64,000 nucleotides of DNA from Candidatus Gallacutalibacter pullicola (GCA_018712265.1 DVHF01000010.1:1-64000), one strand, 5' to 3'; numbered from the stretch's first letter, positions 17,265-26,142 are shown. A program made the numbers and translations. The notes: generated by a model from the letters alone, not told the origin.

Positions 17265-19088
17265 CTAGAACTGATCCTGTCTGATAAGGCAGGAGGCGTA
17301 GGGAGCCAAACTGATTGTGAGATGCTTTGCGGATCGGGGACCGGAGGGAGCGTCCAGTATGCGGTTTGTGAGCCCGCTTCCGCCGAACTGAGCGTCGTCC
17401 GTATTGATCAATTCACGGCAGGCGCCTGTCCCGGATATGGGGAGCCGGTACGTGACCCGGCGATCTGAGAGGTTCAGCACAGCGAAGATCCTCCCATCCC
17501 CGGAGGGGCAGCTCCGCCGGAAAGAAAAGACGGCCGGAAGCCTTTCACCGCGGTCGATCCACGCAAAGCTTTCCGCATTGTAGTCCCCGCAGAAAAGATT
17601 CGGTTCCGAGCGGTACAGACGATTCAGCGCCCGCTGGAATGCAAAGAAGCCGCAGTGCTGAGGGCGTTCCAGCAGATCCCAGTCGAGCTGGCGATCCTCA
17701 TTCCATTCGCGCGGCTGCGCCAGCTCATTGCCCATAAAGCTCAGCTTTTTGCCGGGATGCGCCGTCATATAGAGGAACAGCGTCCGAAGCTGGGCAAATT
17801 TTTCCGGATACGTGCCGTAAAGCTTTTCCAGAAGCGGCTTTTTTCCGTGTACCACCTCGTCGTGAGAAAGCGGCAGCAGGAAAATATCCTGATAAAAATA
17901 CGACAGGGAATGTGTGAACCACTCGGGATCAGCGGCGCGCTGCCGCGGCGGGAGCGCCAGATATTCCAGAGTATCGTGCATCCAGCCAAGATCCCATTTG
18001 TAGTCAAAGCCGAGGCCACCATAAGGCACAGGCGCAGTTACCTTGAGAAAATGCGACGAGTCCTCAGCGATGAGCATTGCCGAGGGATGGCGGGCCTGTA
18101 AAGTAAAATTGGTGTTTCTGAGGAACCAGATTCCCGGATCGTTGAGGCCCTTTTCCGGATCGCCGCCGGGATGGATCAGGTTGGAGACGGCGTCGAAGCG
18201 GAGACCGTCAAAATGGAAGCAGGAGAGCCAGAAATCCGCTGAGGATTTCAGAAAGCTCAGCACGTGCGGTTTTGTGAAGTCGAACAGGGCGGTGCCCCAT
18301 GGACTGTACCGGCGGTCCTCGTATTCGCTTTCATAGAGGAAGGATCCGTCGTACTGGTGGAGCGCGTGGAAATCGCAGGAGAAATGGACGGGGACGAAAT
18401 CGAGGATCACGCCGATCCCTTCCTGATGGCAGCGATCGATGAAATACATCAGATCGTGGGGCGTGCCGTAGCGGCTGGTGGCGGAGAAATACCCCGTTGC
18501 CTGATAGCCCCAGGAGGCGTCGAGGGGATGCTCGGTGATGGGCAGAAGCTCGATATGCGTACAGCCAAGGTCGCGGACATAGGGGAGCAGGGTTTCAGCC
18601 AGCTCCGGCCAACGGTAAAAGCGGTCCCCGCCGTCCTTCACGCGCCAGGATCCGGGATGCACCTCGTAAATATTCACCGGGGAATCGTAGTTCTTGCCGC
18701 GGCGGGCCATCCATTCGCTGTCGCCCCAGACATAGCCGTCCAGACCGAATACACGCGACGCCGTATTTGGACGCAGTTCGCTGTAAAAGGCAAAGGGATC
18801 GATGCGGTCGTAAGTTTTATGATCCCGGGTGAAAATCCGGTATTTATATAGAGAGAGGTTGGGAATATCGCGGGCAAAAATGCTCCACACGCCGTTTTCC
18901 TCCCGGAACATATCGTAGCCCTGCCAGCCGTTGAAATCACCGATCAGCTGTACCCGTGCAGCTTCCGGCGCGTACACGGTGAAGCGCACGCCGTCCTGAT
19001 CGTACTCGTGGGAAAAATGCGCGCCGAAAACCCGCCAGCCTTCTGCGGACATCCCCTGCAAATATTCCGTGATAATTTTTCGATCCAT
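17265..19088 (-). CDS. glgB: 1,4-alpha-glucan branching enzyme
   Basis: 607 residues. An N-terminal CBM48-like domain (VRFTVYAPEAARVQLIGDFN) precedes a GH13 barrel with NIYEVHPGSWR, VPVHF, GLRFDAVSNLI (nucleophile Asp), MLIAEDSS (acid/base Glu) and PLSHDEVVH. It forms alpha-1,6 branches in glycogen. The ATG at 19088 has GGAGGGGATTG upstream; the longer frame is rejected. No other glycogen gene is adjacent, so it is either a single-gene unit or its partners are elsewhere. Confidence 0.96.
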   Translation of the reverse strand: MDRKIITEYLQGMSAEGWRVFGAHFSHEYDQDGVRFTVYAPEAARVQLIGDFNGWQGYDMFREENGVWSIFARDIPNLSLYKYRIFTRDHKTYDRIDPFAFYSELRPNTASRVFGLDGYVWGDSEWMARRGKNYDSPVNIYEVHPGSWRVKDGGDRFYRWPELAETLLPYVRDLGCTHIELLPITEHPLDASWGYQATGYFSATSRYGTPHDLMYFIDRCHQEGIGVILDFVPVHFSCDFHALHQYDGSFLYESEYEDRRYSPWGTALFDFTKPHVLSFLKSSADFWLSCFHFDGLRFDAVSNLIHPGGDPEKGLNDPGIWFLRNTNFTLQARHPSAMLIAEDSSHFLKVTAPVPYGGLGFDYKWDLGWMHDTLEYLALPPRQRAADPEWFTHSLSYFYQDIFLLPLSHDEVVHGKKPLLEKLYGTYPEKFAQLRTLFLYMTAHPGKKLSFMGNELAQPREWNEDRQLDWDLLERPQHCGFFAFQRALNRLYRSEPNLFCGDYNAESFAWIDRGERLPAVFSFRRSCPSGDGRIFAVLNLSDRRVTYRLPISGTGACRELINTDDAQFGGSGLTNRILDAPSGPRSAKHLTISLAPYASCLIRQDQF

Positions 19089-19190
19089 GCAATCCCCTCC
19101 GTTTTTTTCATTATATCGGATCTGCGCAGGGTTTACAAGTGTATGACAGCAATATTTGCCAAAAATTCGCCAGGATCGCAACTATCACAC

Positions 19191-19218
19191 TTGAAAATTG
19201 GCAGAAAAATTGTATAAT
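19191..19218 (+). promoter_or_regulatory. Promoter of the TIM-barrel gene
   Basis: TTGAAA (19191-19196), 16 bases, TGTATAAT with extended -10 (TATAAT 19213-19218), about 50 bases before the ATG. The region is AT-rich, unlike its surroundings. Confidence 0.7.
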
Positions 19219-19267
19219 AAAATTAAATTGTGCGCGTTCCGGCGCAGGATAAACGGAGGAATTCAGT

Positions 19268-20131
19268 ATGGCAAAGTTTTTATTGTCCGCATTTGCGGAT
19301 GAAGCATCCAAAACACTGGACGGGCAGATTGCCGCCCTTCAGCGCAACAACATGAAGTATATCGAGATCCGCAACGTGGACGGCAAGGGCATCCTTGACT
19401 GCACCGACGAGGAGCTCGCCGCAATCCACAGCAAGCTCGAGGCCGCCGGCATCGGCGTTTCCGCGATCGGTTCCCCGATCGGGAAGATTAAGATCACGGA
19501 TCCCTTTGAGCCGCATATCGAGGCTTTCCGCCGTGCTCTGAACGCAGCCAAGGTGCTCGGGACGAAGAATATCCGGATGTTCAGCTTCTTCATCCCGGAG
19601 GGTGAGGACGCTGCCAAGTATAAGGACGAGGTGTTCCGCCGCCTGGAGGTTCTGGTGGAAATGGCTGAGAAGGAAGGCATCCTCTGCTGCCATGAGAACG
19701 AGAAGGAGATTTACGGCGATATCGATACCCGTTCGATCGAGATCTGCAAGCATTTTGCAGGCCGCATGAAGGGAATCTTTGATCCGGCGAACTATGTGCA
19801 GTGCGGGATGCACCCGGCGGAGTTCTTTGATGAGATCTATCCGTATCTGGAGTACATGCACATTAAGGATGCCATGCTTGAGGACGGCGCCGTGGTTCCG
19901 TCCGGCAAGGGCGACGGCCATGTACCGGAGCTGGTGGCGAAATTCGCGAAGGCCGAGGGAGAGAGATTCCTCACAGTGGAGCCGCACCTCAAGGTGTTCG
20001 ATGGTCTCCAGAACCTTCAGGGCGAGGAGCTCAAGCACCGTTATTCCTATGCGTCCTCCGATGAGGCGTTTGACGCTGCTGTCGCCGCTATTAAGGAGAT
20101 TCTTAACGCGGGCGGCTACGATTATCAGTAA
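19268..20131 (+). CDS. Sugar phosphate isomerase/epimerase-like TIM-barrel protein
   Basis: 287 residues, AP endonuclease 2-type TIM barrel. Metal-site elements are visible: KYIEIRNVDGKG, CHENEKEIYG, GIFDPANYVQCG, YMHIKDA and TVEPHL. Relatives include xylose-isomerase-like epimerases and inosose dehydratases. Substrate unknown. CGGAGGAATTC precedes the ATG, a terminator follows closely, and it appears monocistronic. Confidence 0.85.
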   Translation: MAKFLLSAFADEASKTLDGQIAALQRNNMKYIEIRNVDGKGILDCTDEELAAIHSKLEAAGIGVSAIGSPIGKIKITDPFEPHIEAFRRALNAAKVLGTKNIRMFSFFIPEGEDAAKYKDEVFRRLEVLVEMAEKEGILCCHENEKEIYGDIDTRSIEICKHFAGRMKGIFDPANYVQCGMHPAEFFDEIYPYLEYMHIKDAMLEDGAVVPSGKGDGHVPELVAKFAKAEGERFLTVEPHLKVFDGLQNLQGEELKHRYSYASSDEAFDAAVAAIKEILNAGGYDYQ

Positions 20132-20147
20132 TTTAACAGAAATCAGA

Positions 20148-20179
20148 AAGGGCCGGATGAAAATCCGGCCCTTAGTTTT
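20148..20179 (+). terminator. Rho-independent terminator
   Basis: AAGGGCCGGAT / ATCCGGCCCTT stem with a four-base loop, then AGTTTTC, 17 bases after the TIM-barrel stop. Confidence 0.88.
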
Positions 20180-20187
20180 CTGAAAAA

Positions 20188-20500
20188 ATTAAAGTTTTCG
20201 TCCACCTTTTTCAAAAGGTGGCGGGGGCGCGGGGGCGGGCCCCCGTAGAAAAACGCCGCAAAACGGCGGCAGAAAAGCCAGCAGACAGGGGCCAATGGCC
20301 CCGAATCTGCGGACTGAGAGACTCCAAGAAAAGAATCCGCACAACCCATCAATATAGCAGATATAAAGCCACTTTTGCTACTTTGTGGGTTTTGCAGAAC
20401 AACCGCACGGGAAATCTCTTCAACCCTATCGCGGGCATAGTGCATTGGATCCATATTGCGCTAAGCTTCGCGATCTGCGTGCAGGCTCAGCCTGCTGGAC
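20188..20500. repeat. Hairpin repeat and remnant
   Basis: CCACCTTTTTCAAAAGGTGG, preceded by AAAGTTTTCG, then GGGGGCGGGCCCCC and CGCCGCAAAACGGCG hairpins. It is the same family as 7256-7330. A GCAGGCTCAGCCTGC palindrome follows near 20482. No gene is seen in 20180-20518. Confidence 0.6.
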
Positions 20501-20518
20501 GAAAACTTTATCCTAAGG

Positions 20519-21028
20519 TTACACAAAAAGATTTTGGAACGGGCTGTGCGGGCGCAGCTGGTACTTGATGACCCATTCCGGGCGGATCTCCTCCAATACA
20601 GCCTGCGGGATGCGGTACTGCCACGGCCTTTTCTGTTTTTGGAGGGAATGGATCATCTTGTCGAGCGTCTCCTGATCCAGTTCCTGGCACAGCCCCGCCA
20701 CATGGGAATAGTCCTCAGCAAGCGTGAATTTCTGAGCGTACAGGAAGTCTGCCCATACGGAATATTCCGTGAGCTTGACCTTTTCAGCAGGGACCTCCAG
20801 AAGAAATTTTACGCTGCTCGACACCTTGCCGTTAGTGCACCGGCGGTGATATTTCAGACAGCCGAATACCGGACTTTCACAGTTCAGCTGCAAAATGTCT
20901 ACAAGGGCGCCATATTGCTTTCCGAAACTCAGACTTTTATGCGCACGGTAAACCTGGCCGGATTTTAAAATTCTTAATACGGCTTCCGACTGGTATGTAA
21001 TTACTTTGATAAGCCATCCCTCCTTCAT
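20519..21028 (-). CDS. DUF3841-like protein, possible toxin partner of the hydrolase
   Basis: 169 residues. KVITYQSEAVLRILKSGQVY, SPVFGCL and FLLEVPAEKVKLTEYSVWAD follow the layout of DUF3841 proteins (an opening xxIQxxxxxxxL..G element, a Pro-x-W/F strand, then evp-d-vllsd--W). Recognition is by pattern only and moderate. The opening resembles the first strand and helix of DarT/ART folds. The gene lies 36 bases downstream of the ADP-ribosylglycohydrolase gene on the same strand. The start is uncertain: AAGGAGGG falls inside the first codons of the frame, so translation may begin a few codons later. Confidence 0.65.
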   Translation of the reverse strand: MKEGWLIKVITYQSEAVLRILKSGQVYRAHKSLSFGKQYGALVDILQLNCESPVFGCLKYHRRCTNGKVSSSVKFLLEVPAEKVKLTEYSVWADFLYAQKFTLAEDYSHVAGLCQELDQETLDKMIHSLQKQKRPWQYRIPQAVLEEIRPEWVIKYQLRPHSPFQNLFV

Positions 21029-21064
21029 CTTCCGAAAACCCTGTTCGTTCCGGATGCTCTGCGC

Positions 21065-21883
21065 TTATATAGTCTGTCCGGGCTCTGGATCTGACGGATC
21101 GCGCAGGGCCCATTCATATAAAAAGGTGTCGCTTTTGCCGCGGTCGTCCGGCCTCACCAGATACCGGTACAGCAGGGCTTCCTCGTCCAGCCCTGTGCCG
21201 TGATAAAATGCGTCCGCTATCCCTCCGGCGATGCAGCCCACCGTATCCGTATCGCAGCGCACGCTGAATACGTTCCGGATACATTCCTCCCACGTTTCGC
21301 TTTCCAAAAAACAGCGCAGCGCCACCGGCATGGTTCCCTCGCTTGTGATGTCAAATTTACAGAATGGCCGGCGGAATACCAGAGGTATGGAAGTATTATA
21401 ATGGAAGTTTTCGCGCACATACCGGCGGATCTCTTTTTTGGAAGCCCCGCTGCGCGCCAGGAAAATCACAGCCGCCGTTGCGACTGCCGCGCGGATCCCA
21501 TCCGGATGGTTGTGCGTACATTCCGCGCTTTTTTCGGCTTCCTCCCAGACCTTTTCCATGGTGTCGAAATACTGGCCGATGAAGCTCACACGCATCGCCG
21601 CGCCATTGCCGAAGCTGTTATAACCGCGCTCGCAGTGGCCGTCCAGCCACTGCTTGAACATCGTCCCGTAGCCGGCGCGGGGATATTTCCTGCCGAATTT
21701 CCCATAGGCGCGCGCATAGGGAATTGAGCGCAGCACCGCATATTTTGTCGCGACGGTCATCACGGTGTCGTCTGTATAGAAGCAGGCGTTTGCAAACAGC
21801 TGCTCCTTTTTCGGATCGAATCCGGCCGGCCGGCTGAATTCAAACCGGGAACCTGCAATATCCCCCAAAATCGCCCCGTACAT
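21065..21883 (-). CDS. ADP-ribosylglycohydrolase family protein
   Basis: 272 residues, DraG/ARH-type all-helical fold. Metal-ligand motifs are present: GAILGDIAGSRFE, CFYTDDTVMTVA near residue 40, and CDTDTVGCIAGGIADAFYHG near 205. It removes ADP-ribose from modified targets or hydrolyses related bonds. GGGAGTGAGT lies before the ATG. It is the upstream partner of a DUF3841-like gene, an order that fits antitoxin then toxin. Confidence 0.9.
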   Translation of the reverse strand: MYGAILGDIAGSRFEFSRPAGFDPKKEQLFANACFYTDDTVMTVATKYAVLRSIPYARAYGKFGRKYPRAGYGTMFKQWLDGHCERGYNSFGNGAAMRVSFIGQYFDTMEKVWEEAEKSAECTHNHPDGIRAAVATAAVIFLARSGASKKEIRRYVRENFHYNTSIPLVFRRPFCKFDITSEGTMPVALRCFLESETWEECIRNVFSVRCDTDTVGCIAGGIADAFYHGTGLDEEALLYRYLVRPDDRGKSDTFLYEWALRDPSDPEPGQTI

Positions 21884-22044
21884 ATACTCACTCCCATCCC
21901 CGCGGAGGACGAATACTTTGTGCTCCTTTTATTATAATGATTTCCGCCGTTTTTTACAACCGTCACTCTGCCGATTTTCTCATATTATCCTGTCAAAAAT
22001 AAGCAAAACGCGCAGTCATGTGAAGAATTCCGGAAGATAAGCAC

Positions 22045-22093
22045 AGAAAAAGATCCCCCGCGCCGCCCCTTGCTGGACGGTATGCGGGGGATC
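22045..22093 (-). terminator. Terminator of spo0A
   Basis: Leftward, GGATCCCCCGC / GCGGGGGATC with an inner GC-rich loop is followed by TTTTTCTG, about 50 bases beyond the stop. Confidence 0.85.
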
Positions 22094-22144
22094 CGTGCGG
22101 GCTGCCCGAAGCCCGTTTTGCTTCCGGGACGATTTCCGCGCGCT

Positions 22145-22915
22145 TCAGCTGGCGTTGCGCATCTGCAAGCGGAGCTTGTCGGAAATCATGGCGATAAATT
22201 CAGAGTTTGTGGGCTTTCCTCTTGTGTTGTGGATGGTGTAGCCGAAATAGCTGTTGAGCACATCGACGTCGCCGCGATCCCAGGCAACCTCGATGGCGTG
22301 GCGGATGGCGCGTTCCACACGGGAGCTCGTCGTTTCGTAACGCTTGGCGACGCTCGGATAAAGCTGTTTCGTCACGGCATTGATGATGTCCGGCTGCTCG
22401 ATCGACATGATGATGGAATCCCGCAGGTAATGATACCCCTTGATGTGGGCCGGAACGCCGATCTGGTGCAGGATCTCCGTCACCTGTATTTCCAGAGAGG
22501 GCTGCTGGAACAGGCTGATTGTTCCGGAGGATCCGCTGCTGCCGTCACAAAGCTGGTGGATGCTCTCCGCGAGATTGGCGGCGTTAAAGGGGCAGATCAC
22601 AAAATAGGAGGCCCCTGCCATCATCACCTCGCGCTCAAGCGTGGGGCTGCTGTAGCCTGACATCACAATGAACTTCGGTTTCCTGCTTCCCGGACGCTTC
22701 TGTACGGCATGGATTACGCCGATCCCATCCAGACGCGGCATGAAAAGATCCAACAGCACAAGATCCGGCTGTACGGACTCGATCCGTTCCAAAAGCCGCA
22801 TCCCATCCTTGGGAGCATATTCTACTTCCAGCCCTGCCTTCTGGAAGTCCTGTCCATACTCTTTTGCAAATTCGTCAGAATCATCGGAAATCAAAACTTT
22901 TAAACGCTTTTCCAT
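22145..22915 (-). CDS. spo0A: Sporulation master regulator Spo0A
   Basis: 256 residues, normal length. The receiver has the acidic pair in VLISDDSDEF, phospho-acceptor Asp in LVLLDLFMPRLDG and the Ser in VMSGYSS. The C-terminal domain carries the Spo0A-specific helices VTEILHQIGVPAHIKGYHYLRD and the recognition region TSSRVERAIRHAIEVAWDRG, ending with NSEFIAMISDKLR. It controls entry to sporulation. Unusually, the conserved receiver Lys (in KPF of most relatives) is Cys here: YFVICPFN. The ATG at 22915 is preceded by GGGGGG; a longer frame upstream is rejected. Confidence 0.97.
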   Translation of the reverse strand: MEKRLKVLISDDSDEFAKEYGQDFQKAGLEVEYAPKDGMRLLERIESVQPDLVLLDLFMPRLDGIGVIHAVQKRPGSRKPKFIVMSGYSSPTLEREVMMAGASYFVICPFNAANLAESIHQLCDGSSGSSGTISLFQQPSLEIQVTEILHQIGVPAHIKGYHYLRDSIIMSIEQPDIINAVTKQLYPSVAKRYETTSSRVERAIRHAIEVAWDRGDVDVLNSYFGYTIHNTRGKPTNSEFIAMISDKLRLQMRNAS

Positions 22916-22949
22916 GAGAAACCCCCCGTTTGTTTTTCTTTGCAGTGCT

Positions 22950-22978
22950 ATATTACCATAAATGGTAAATTTTGGCAA
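22950..22978 (-). promoter_or_regulatory. spo0A promoter with inverted repeat
   Basis: Leftward TTGCCA (22978-22973), 17 bases, TAATAT (22955-22950). A TTACCAT-AA-ATGGTAA inverted repeat (22953-22968) fills the spacer and touches the -10, a likely operator. Confidence 0.65.
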
Positions 22979-22999
22979 GTGCTTTTTTCTGAAATTTTT

Positions 23000-23006
23000 T
23001 TCGACA
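23000..23006 (-). promoter_or_regulatory. Candidate Spo0A box
   Basis: TGTCGAA on the minus strand followed by an A-run, about 22 bases upstream of the -35, in the position for spo0A self-control. A seven-base match alone is weak. Confidence 0.4.
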
Positions 23007-23351
23007 GGAACTTCCTGTCTTTTTTCCGTGCATTGGGAGAGAAAAGAAAGGGCGGGCACGCAAAACGGAGGATGGGATCGTCTGAAAACGGCCTGAAACC
23101 GCCATTTTTCCGGGATTGCGGAAAAAAATCACGGTTTGCGGCGCGGATTCCGTCAAACGGAAGGACGAAGAAAAAGAATGTCCGTTGTGCGGTTTTGGTC
23201 GGAGAATGCCGAAATAACGAGGAGATCGAATCGGGAAATCCCGCGCAAATTTGCCATTTTTAGACGGCGCGTCTGGTAAAAAGGTCAAAAAATCCATGCC
23301 GTAGAGCGCGATTTTTTTATCTCACCAGTTCCGGAAAAAGGTACGGATCAG
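23007..23351. other. Non-coding gap
   Basis: No gene is seen on either strand. The stretch has AT-rich runs and short inverted repeats. It separates the leftward kinase/GNAT operon's terminator from the spo0A promoter. With no rightward gene nearby it may hold an unrecognised small RNA, but nothing supports that directly. Confidence 0.5.
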
Positions 23352-23382
23352 AAAAGCTCCCCGCAGGCTGCGGGGAGCTTTT
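23352..23382. terminator. Terminator of the kinase/GNAT operon
   Basis: AAAAGCTCCCCGCA / GCGGGGAGCTTTT, a nearly perfect stem with A- and T-runs on both sides, 15 bases beyond the leftward stop. Confidence 0.93.
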
Positions 23383-23397
23383 GGAAAATTGGGATGT

Positions 23398-25101
23398 TCA
23401 ATCGAAAAAAGTGCCGTTTGCGTTGAGCAGTCCGGCGGTGTCATCCGGCGTGCCTTCGGGCAGGTTCCGGCGGCGCTCGGCGATCAGCTGCTGATAGAAA
23501 GCCTCGTATTTTTGACGGATCTGATGCTTGCGGTTCAGGATGAGGTTGTAATTTTCCTGATATTTCGGCGTGTCCTTCCCGTATTTCTGGGACAGCATCC
23601 GTTCAAACTGCTGCATATATTCTCCGTCGTCCATCGCTTCAATCTGTGCCACATACTGCTTGGTGCAGGTGAGATCCAGCTTCTGAAGCCCCTGCGCGTA
23701 CCGGCTGAACAGGACGTTATAGATGGTATCGTTGGAATGGGGCTTATAGGTGTAGCTCATATTCTGCGCGCCAGCGTCCTTGAGCTTGGAAAAAGAGGCC
23801 TCCTTATCGAAAGAGACGAGGTTTCCGTTTCGATCGAACAGGAAATTTTCTCCCTTGGTATCAAAATTGCACAGCAGCCAGTCAAGGGCGTGCTCGCGCA
23901 GGAGTCCCGCGCGCACTTCCGCCATTTCCGGCGTGTCGGCGTTGAGGGAATCATCGGGATTCTGCTGCCATTTAAACAGATCCGGCGGCGGTGTGCCGGG
24001 ATCGCCCGCCCGCCAGGAATCCACCTTTTTTTGAAGGGAGCCGACGATCTTGCCGTCGATTTCCACAGCCTCCGCAGGAATGTAGTGATCCTCCCCGCAG
24101 AGTTTCCGCTGGAGCTTGGACGCCGCTTCCGTGACGAGCGCGCCCTGCGGCTTATCGAAGCCGACGCAGTTGATCGCTTCTTTGTACAGGTACTGCTGCT
24201 GATCTTCGGCCTCAAAAATATACATGGGCTTTGTCCCGCCGAAGAAAGCGCGCCCTTTGTTGACGAAAAGCGTTCCGCTGGGGGAGCGGTAGGCGGCTTC
24301 TTCATGGGAAAGCGGGTTGACCCCTTTTAAGATACGCATGATACTTTTCATTTTATCGAATCGCGCGTGTCTTGAACGGGTATCCTCCGCATTTTTGCGT
24401 TCCGGGCCGGCGGGCATACGCTCGATTTTCAACTGTTTGCGGAAATCATTGGCCTTGATTTCCTCCTGCTCCTTGACTGCCATCGCCTCCCTGCGGAAAT
24501 CGCTGTCGAGCGGCATGGCCTTCGCGTATTCGGCCGCAGCCGCGGCGCGTTCGTTCTGGCAGTCCAGCCGTACCTGAAGCTTCTGCTCTTTTGTCGCAGC
24601 CTGCTGGAGGAGGAACTCTTCTTTGTCTTTGATGGTGCGAAGAAAAGTCTGGAGATACTGCTTTTCCCTACCTATCATTTCCTTGTCGCGCCGGGCTTTC
24701 AGCTTGTCGCTCTCCTGTTCCTGCGGGAAAGAGATTCCCTCCTCCTGAAGCTGCCGCTCGCTGCGGGCCATGCTGAGAGAAAGACGGGCAAGCCGGAGAT
24801 CGTTATACTTCTTCATCAGGCTGCGAAGGTTCTTTTTTTCCTTTTTGAGAATCTTGCGTTCGGAATAAGTAGTTGGCACGCGTTCCATCTGCGCGCCCCC
24901 TCTGGGAACGGGTCCCTCTGCGGGCCAGCCGTCGCGGATGATATCGCGCACCTCTTGGAGCCTTTCCGCATATGCGCGTTTGTCCCAGAGCTGCTGTTCC
25001 TGCTCATCCGGCGACAGATAGGATCGCCCGGCTCGCATGATGTTCCAGCGTTCTTCCTGCTGCTGCCGCCGGAGTTCCATATTGTCATTTTCCAAAGGCA
25101 T
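23398..25101 (-). CDS. Coiled-coil protein with PI3/4K-HipA-like kinase domain, candidate effector
   Basis: 567 residues. About 1-255 is highly charged, predicted coiled coil. About 275-500 has the layout of the PI3/4-kinase/HipA kinase superfamily: QQYLYKEA (ATP-site Lys307), LVTEAASKL (Glu325), EHALDWLLCNFDTKGENFLF (His404, catalytic Asp414, Asn419) and NLVSFDKEASF (metal-binding Asp432). All key residues are present, so it is probably active on lipid or protein. No signal peptide. The ATG has a GAGGGAATTGC site that overlaps the end of the tandem-GNAT gene. Its position beside the injection-system locus and its resemblance to secreted kinases suggest a delivered toxin; a cytoplasmic regulator is the alternative. 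Confidence 0.72.
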   Translation of the reverse strand: MPLENDNMELRRQQQEERWNIMRAGRSYLSPDEQEQQLWDKRAYAERLQEVRDIIRDGWPAEGPVPRGGAQMERVPTTYSERKILKKEKKNLRSLMKKYNDLRLARLSLSMARSERQLQEEGISFPQEQESDKLKARRDKEMIGREKQYLQTFLRTIKDKEEFLLQQAATKEQKLQVRLDCQNERAAAAAEYAKAMPLDSDFRREAMAVKEQEEIKANDFRKQLKIERMPAGPERKNAEDTRSRHARFDKMKSIMRILKGVNPLSHEEAAYRSPSGTLFVNKGRAFFGGTKPMYIFEAEDQQQYLYKEAINCVGFDKPQGALVTEAASKLQRKLCGEDHYIPAEAVEIDGKIVGSLQKKVDSWRAGDPGTPPPDLFKWQQNPDDSLNADTPEMAEVRAGLLREHALDWLLCNFDTKGENFLFDRNGNLVSFDKEASFSKLKDAGAQNMSYTYKPHSNDTIYNVLFSRYAQGLQKLDLTCTKQYVAQIEAMDDGEYMQQFERMLSQKYGKDTPKYQENYNLILNRKHQIRQKYEAFYQQLIAERRRNLPEGTPDDTAGLLNANGTFFD

Positions 25102-25116
25102 TACGCAATTCCCTCC

Positions 25117-25965
25117 TCATACCATCTCGTAGGCCGCACAGTAATAGCGTCGTATGATTTCGCGCTGTGGGAAAAGCCGGGTAACTGTCTCTCCGATCTG
25201 CGGTTCTACCGCCGCGATATAGAGCCAGCCATCCTCGGCGCGGCTGCTGATCCGACGCGCCGCCTGCGCGAGCAGGGAGCACAGAGCGACCTGCTTTTTG
25301 GGCGCGCACCAGATATAATCAAGTACCAGATCGCCTTGTTCCTGAAGAAAAAAGACGGCGGCTTCAATGGCAGAACCGTTTTTTCTGCACAGACAAAGCT
25401 CGTGATCATAAATCCCGGATCGTTCCTTCAGATCCTCAAGATAAAAATCCCCTCTGTCCTCCAGCCTGTGGCGGAAAGCTCTCTGCTCCTGCAAGGGCAG
25501 GGAAAAGAAGGGGATGGGATCTTTTATACGATCCTCAGCCGACATCAATGTCTGCGATCCAGTCAAATCCCTGAACGGAATACGGCAGACAAAGCCGTCC
25601 TCCTCCGAGATGAAAAAATCCGGAAGATCCACAAAAAAGCCGTACAGCGGATCCTCCATGCCGGAAGCGGAAAACAGACAGCGCACTGGAATTCCCTGTC
25701 CCTCGGCGCAGCGGCAGAAAAACTCTACAAGGCCGCTCCCGATTCCCCGCCCCCTGTATTCCTCGGCGACAACCAGATACAGGATATCCACAAGAATATC
25801 CTGTAGTGAAAGTTCGGCAGCCAGGACAGCACAGGCTGTGCCATCCTCAACCGCGCCTACTGCGAAAACGTTTTTTTCAGATGCCAGCCGCCTCTTCAGT
25901 TCATCCGGAAGAAGGCCCCCATACATGGGAAGCGTTTCAGCGGTCAGCCGCATATATTCTGCCAT
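25117..25965 (-). CDS. Tandem GNAT-domain protein
   Basis: 282 residues. The first GNAT domain (about 1-125) keeps the acetyl-CoA loop in EEYRGRGIGSGLVEFF. The second (about 140-282) keeps the fold pattern (AAVFFLQEQGDLVLDYIWCAP, LCSLLAQAARRI) but not a clear loop. It is homologous by layout to residues 1-290 of the protein at 724-2040, but lacks that protein's extra C-terminal domain. It is the first gene of a leftward two-gene operon, 15 bases before the kinase-like gene. Possible roles are chaperone, immunity by acetylation, or activation of the kinase. None is proven. Confidence 0.78.
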   Translation of the reverse strand: MAEYMRLTAETLPMYGGLLPDELKRRLASEKNVFAVGAVEDGTACAVLAAELSLQDILVDILYLVVAEEYRGRGIGSGLVEFFCRCAEGQGIPVRCLFSASGMEDPLYGFFVDLPDFFISEEDGFVCRIPFRDLTGSQTLMSAEDRIKDPIPFFSLPLQEQRAFRHRLEDRGDFYLEDLKERSGIYDHELCLCRKNGSAIEAAVFFLQEQGDLVLDYIWCAPKKQVALCSLLAQAARRISSRAEDGWLYIAAVEPQIGETVTRLFPQREIIRRYYCAAYEMV

Positions 25966-26019
25966 TTTGGTTCCACCTCGTTCACAGACTGTCAGGTTAA
26001 ACAGCCAAACTTTTAATAT

Positions 26020-26045
26020 ATTATAACATGGATTCAGGTTGACAA
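26020..26045 (-). promoter_or_regulatory. Promoter of the GNAT/kinase operon
   Basis: Leftward TTGTCA (26045-26040) and extended -10 TGTTATAAT (TATAAT 26025-26020). The 14-base spacer is short, so the extended -10 probably carries it. Confidence 0.5.
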
Positions 26046-26142
26046 AATTAAAGAGTTTCTAAAGATTTGGTGAGGTCAGACTGATTCTGTAGAGTTTAGC
26101 TGTCAATTTTAGAAAATCTTTAAACAAAAACGGCGGATGCTA

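Noticed and set aside
23007-23351. Possible small gene in the spo0A/kinase gap
   Set aside because: The short frames there have no ribosome site and no recognisable product.
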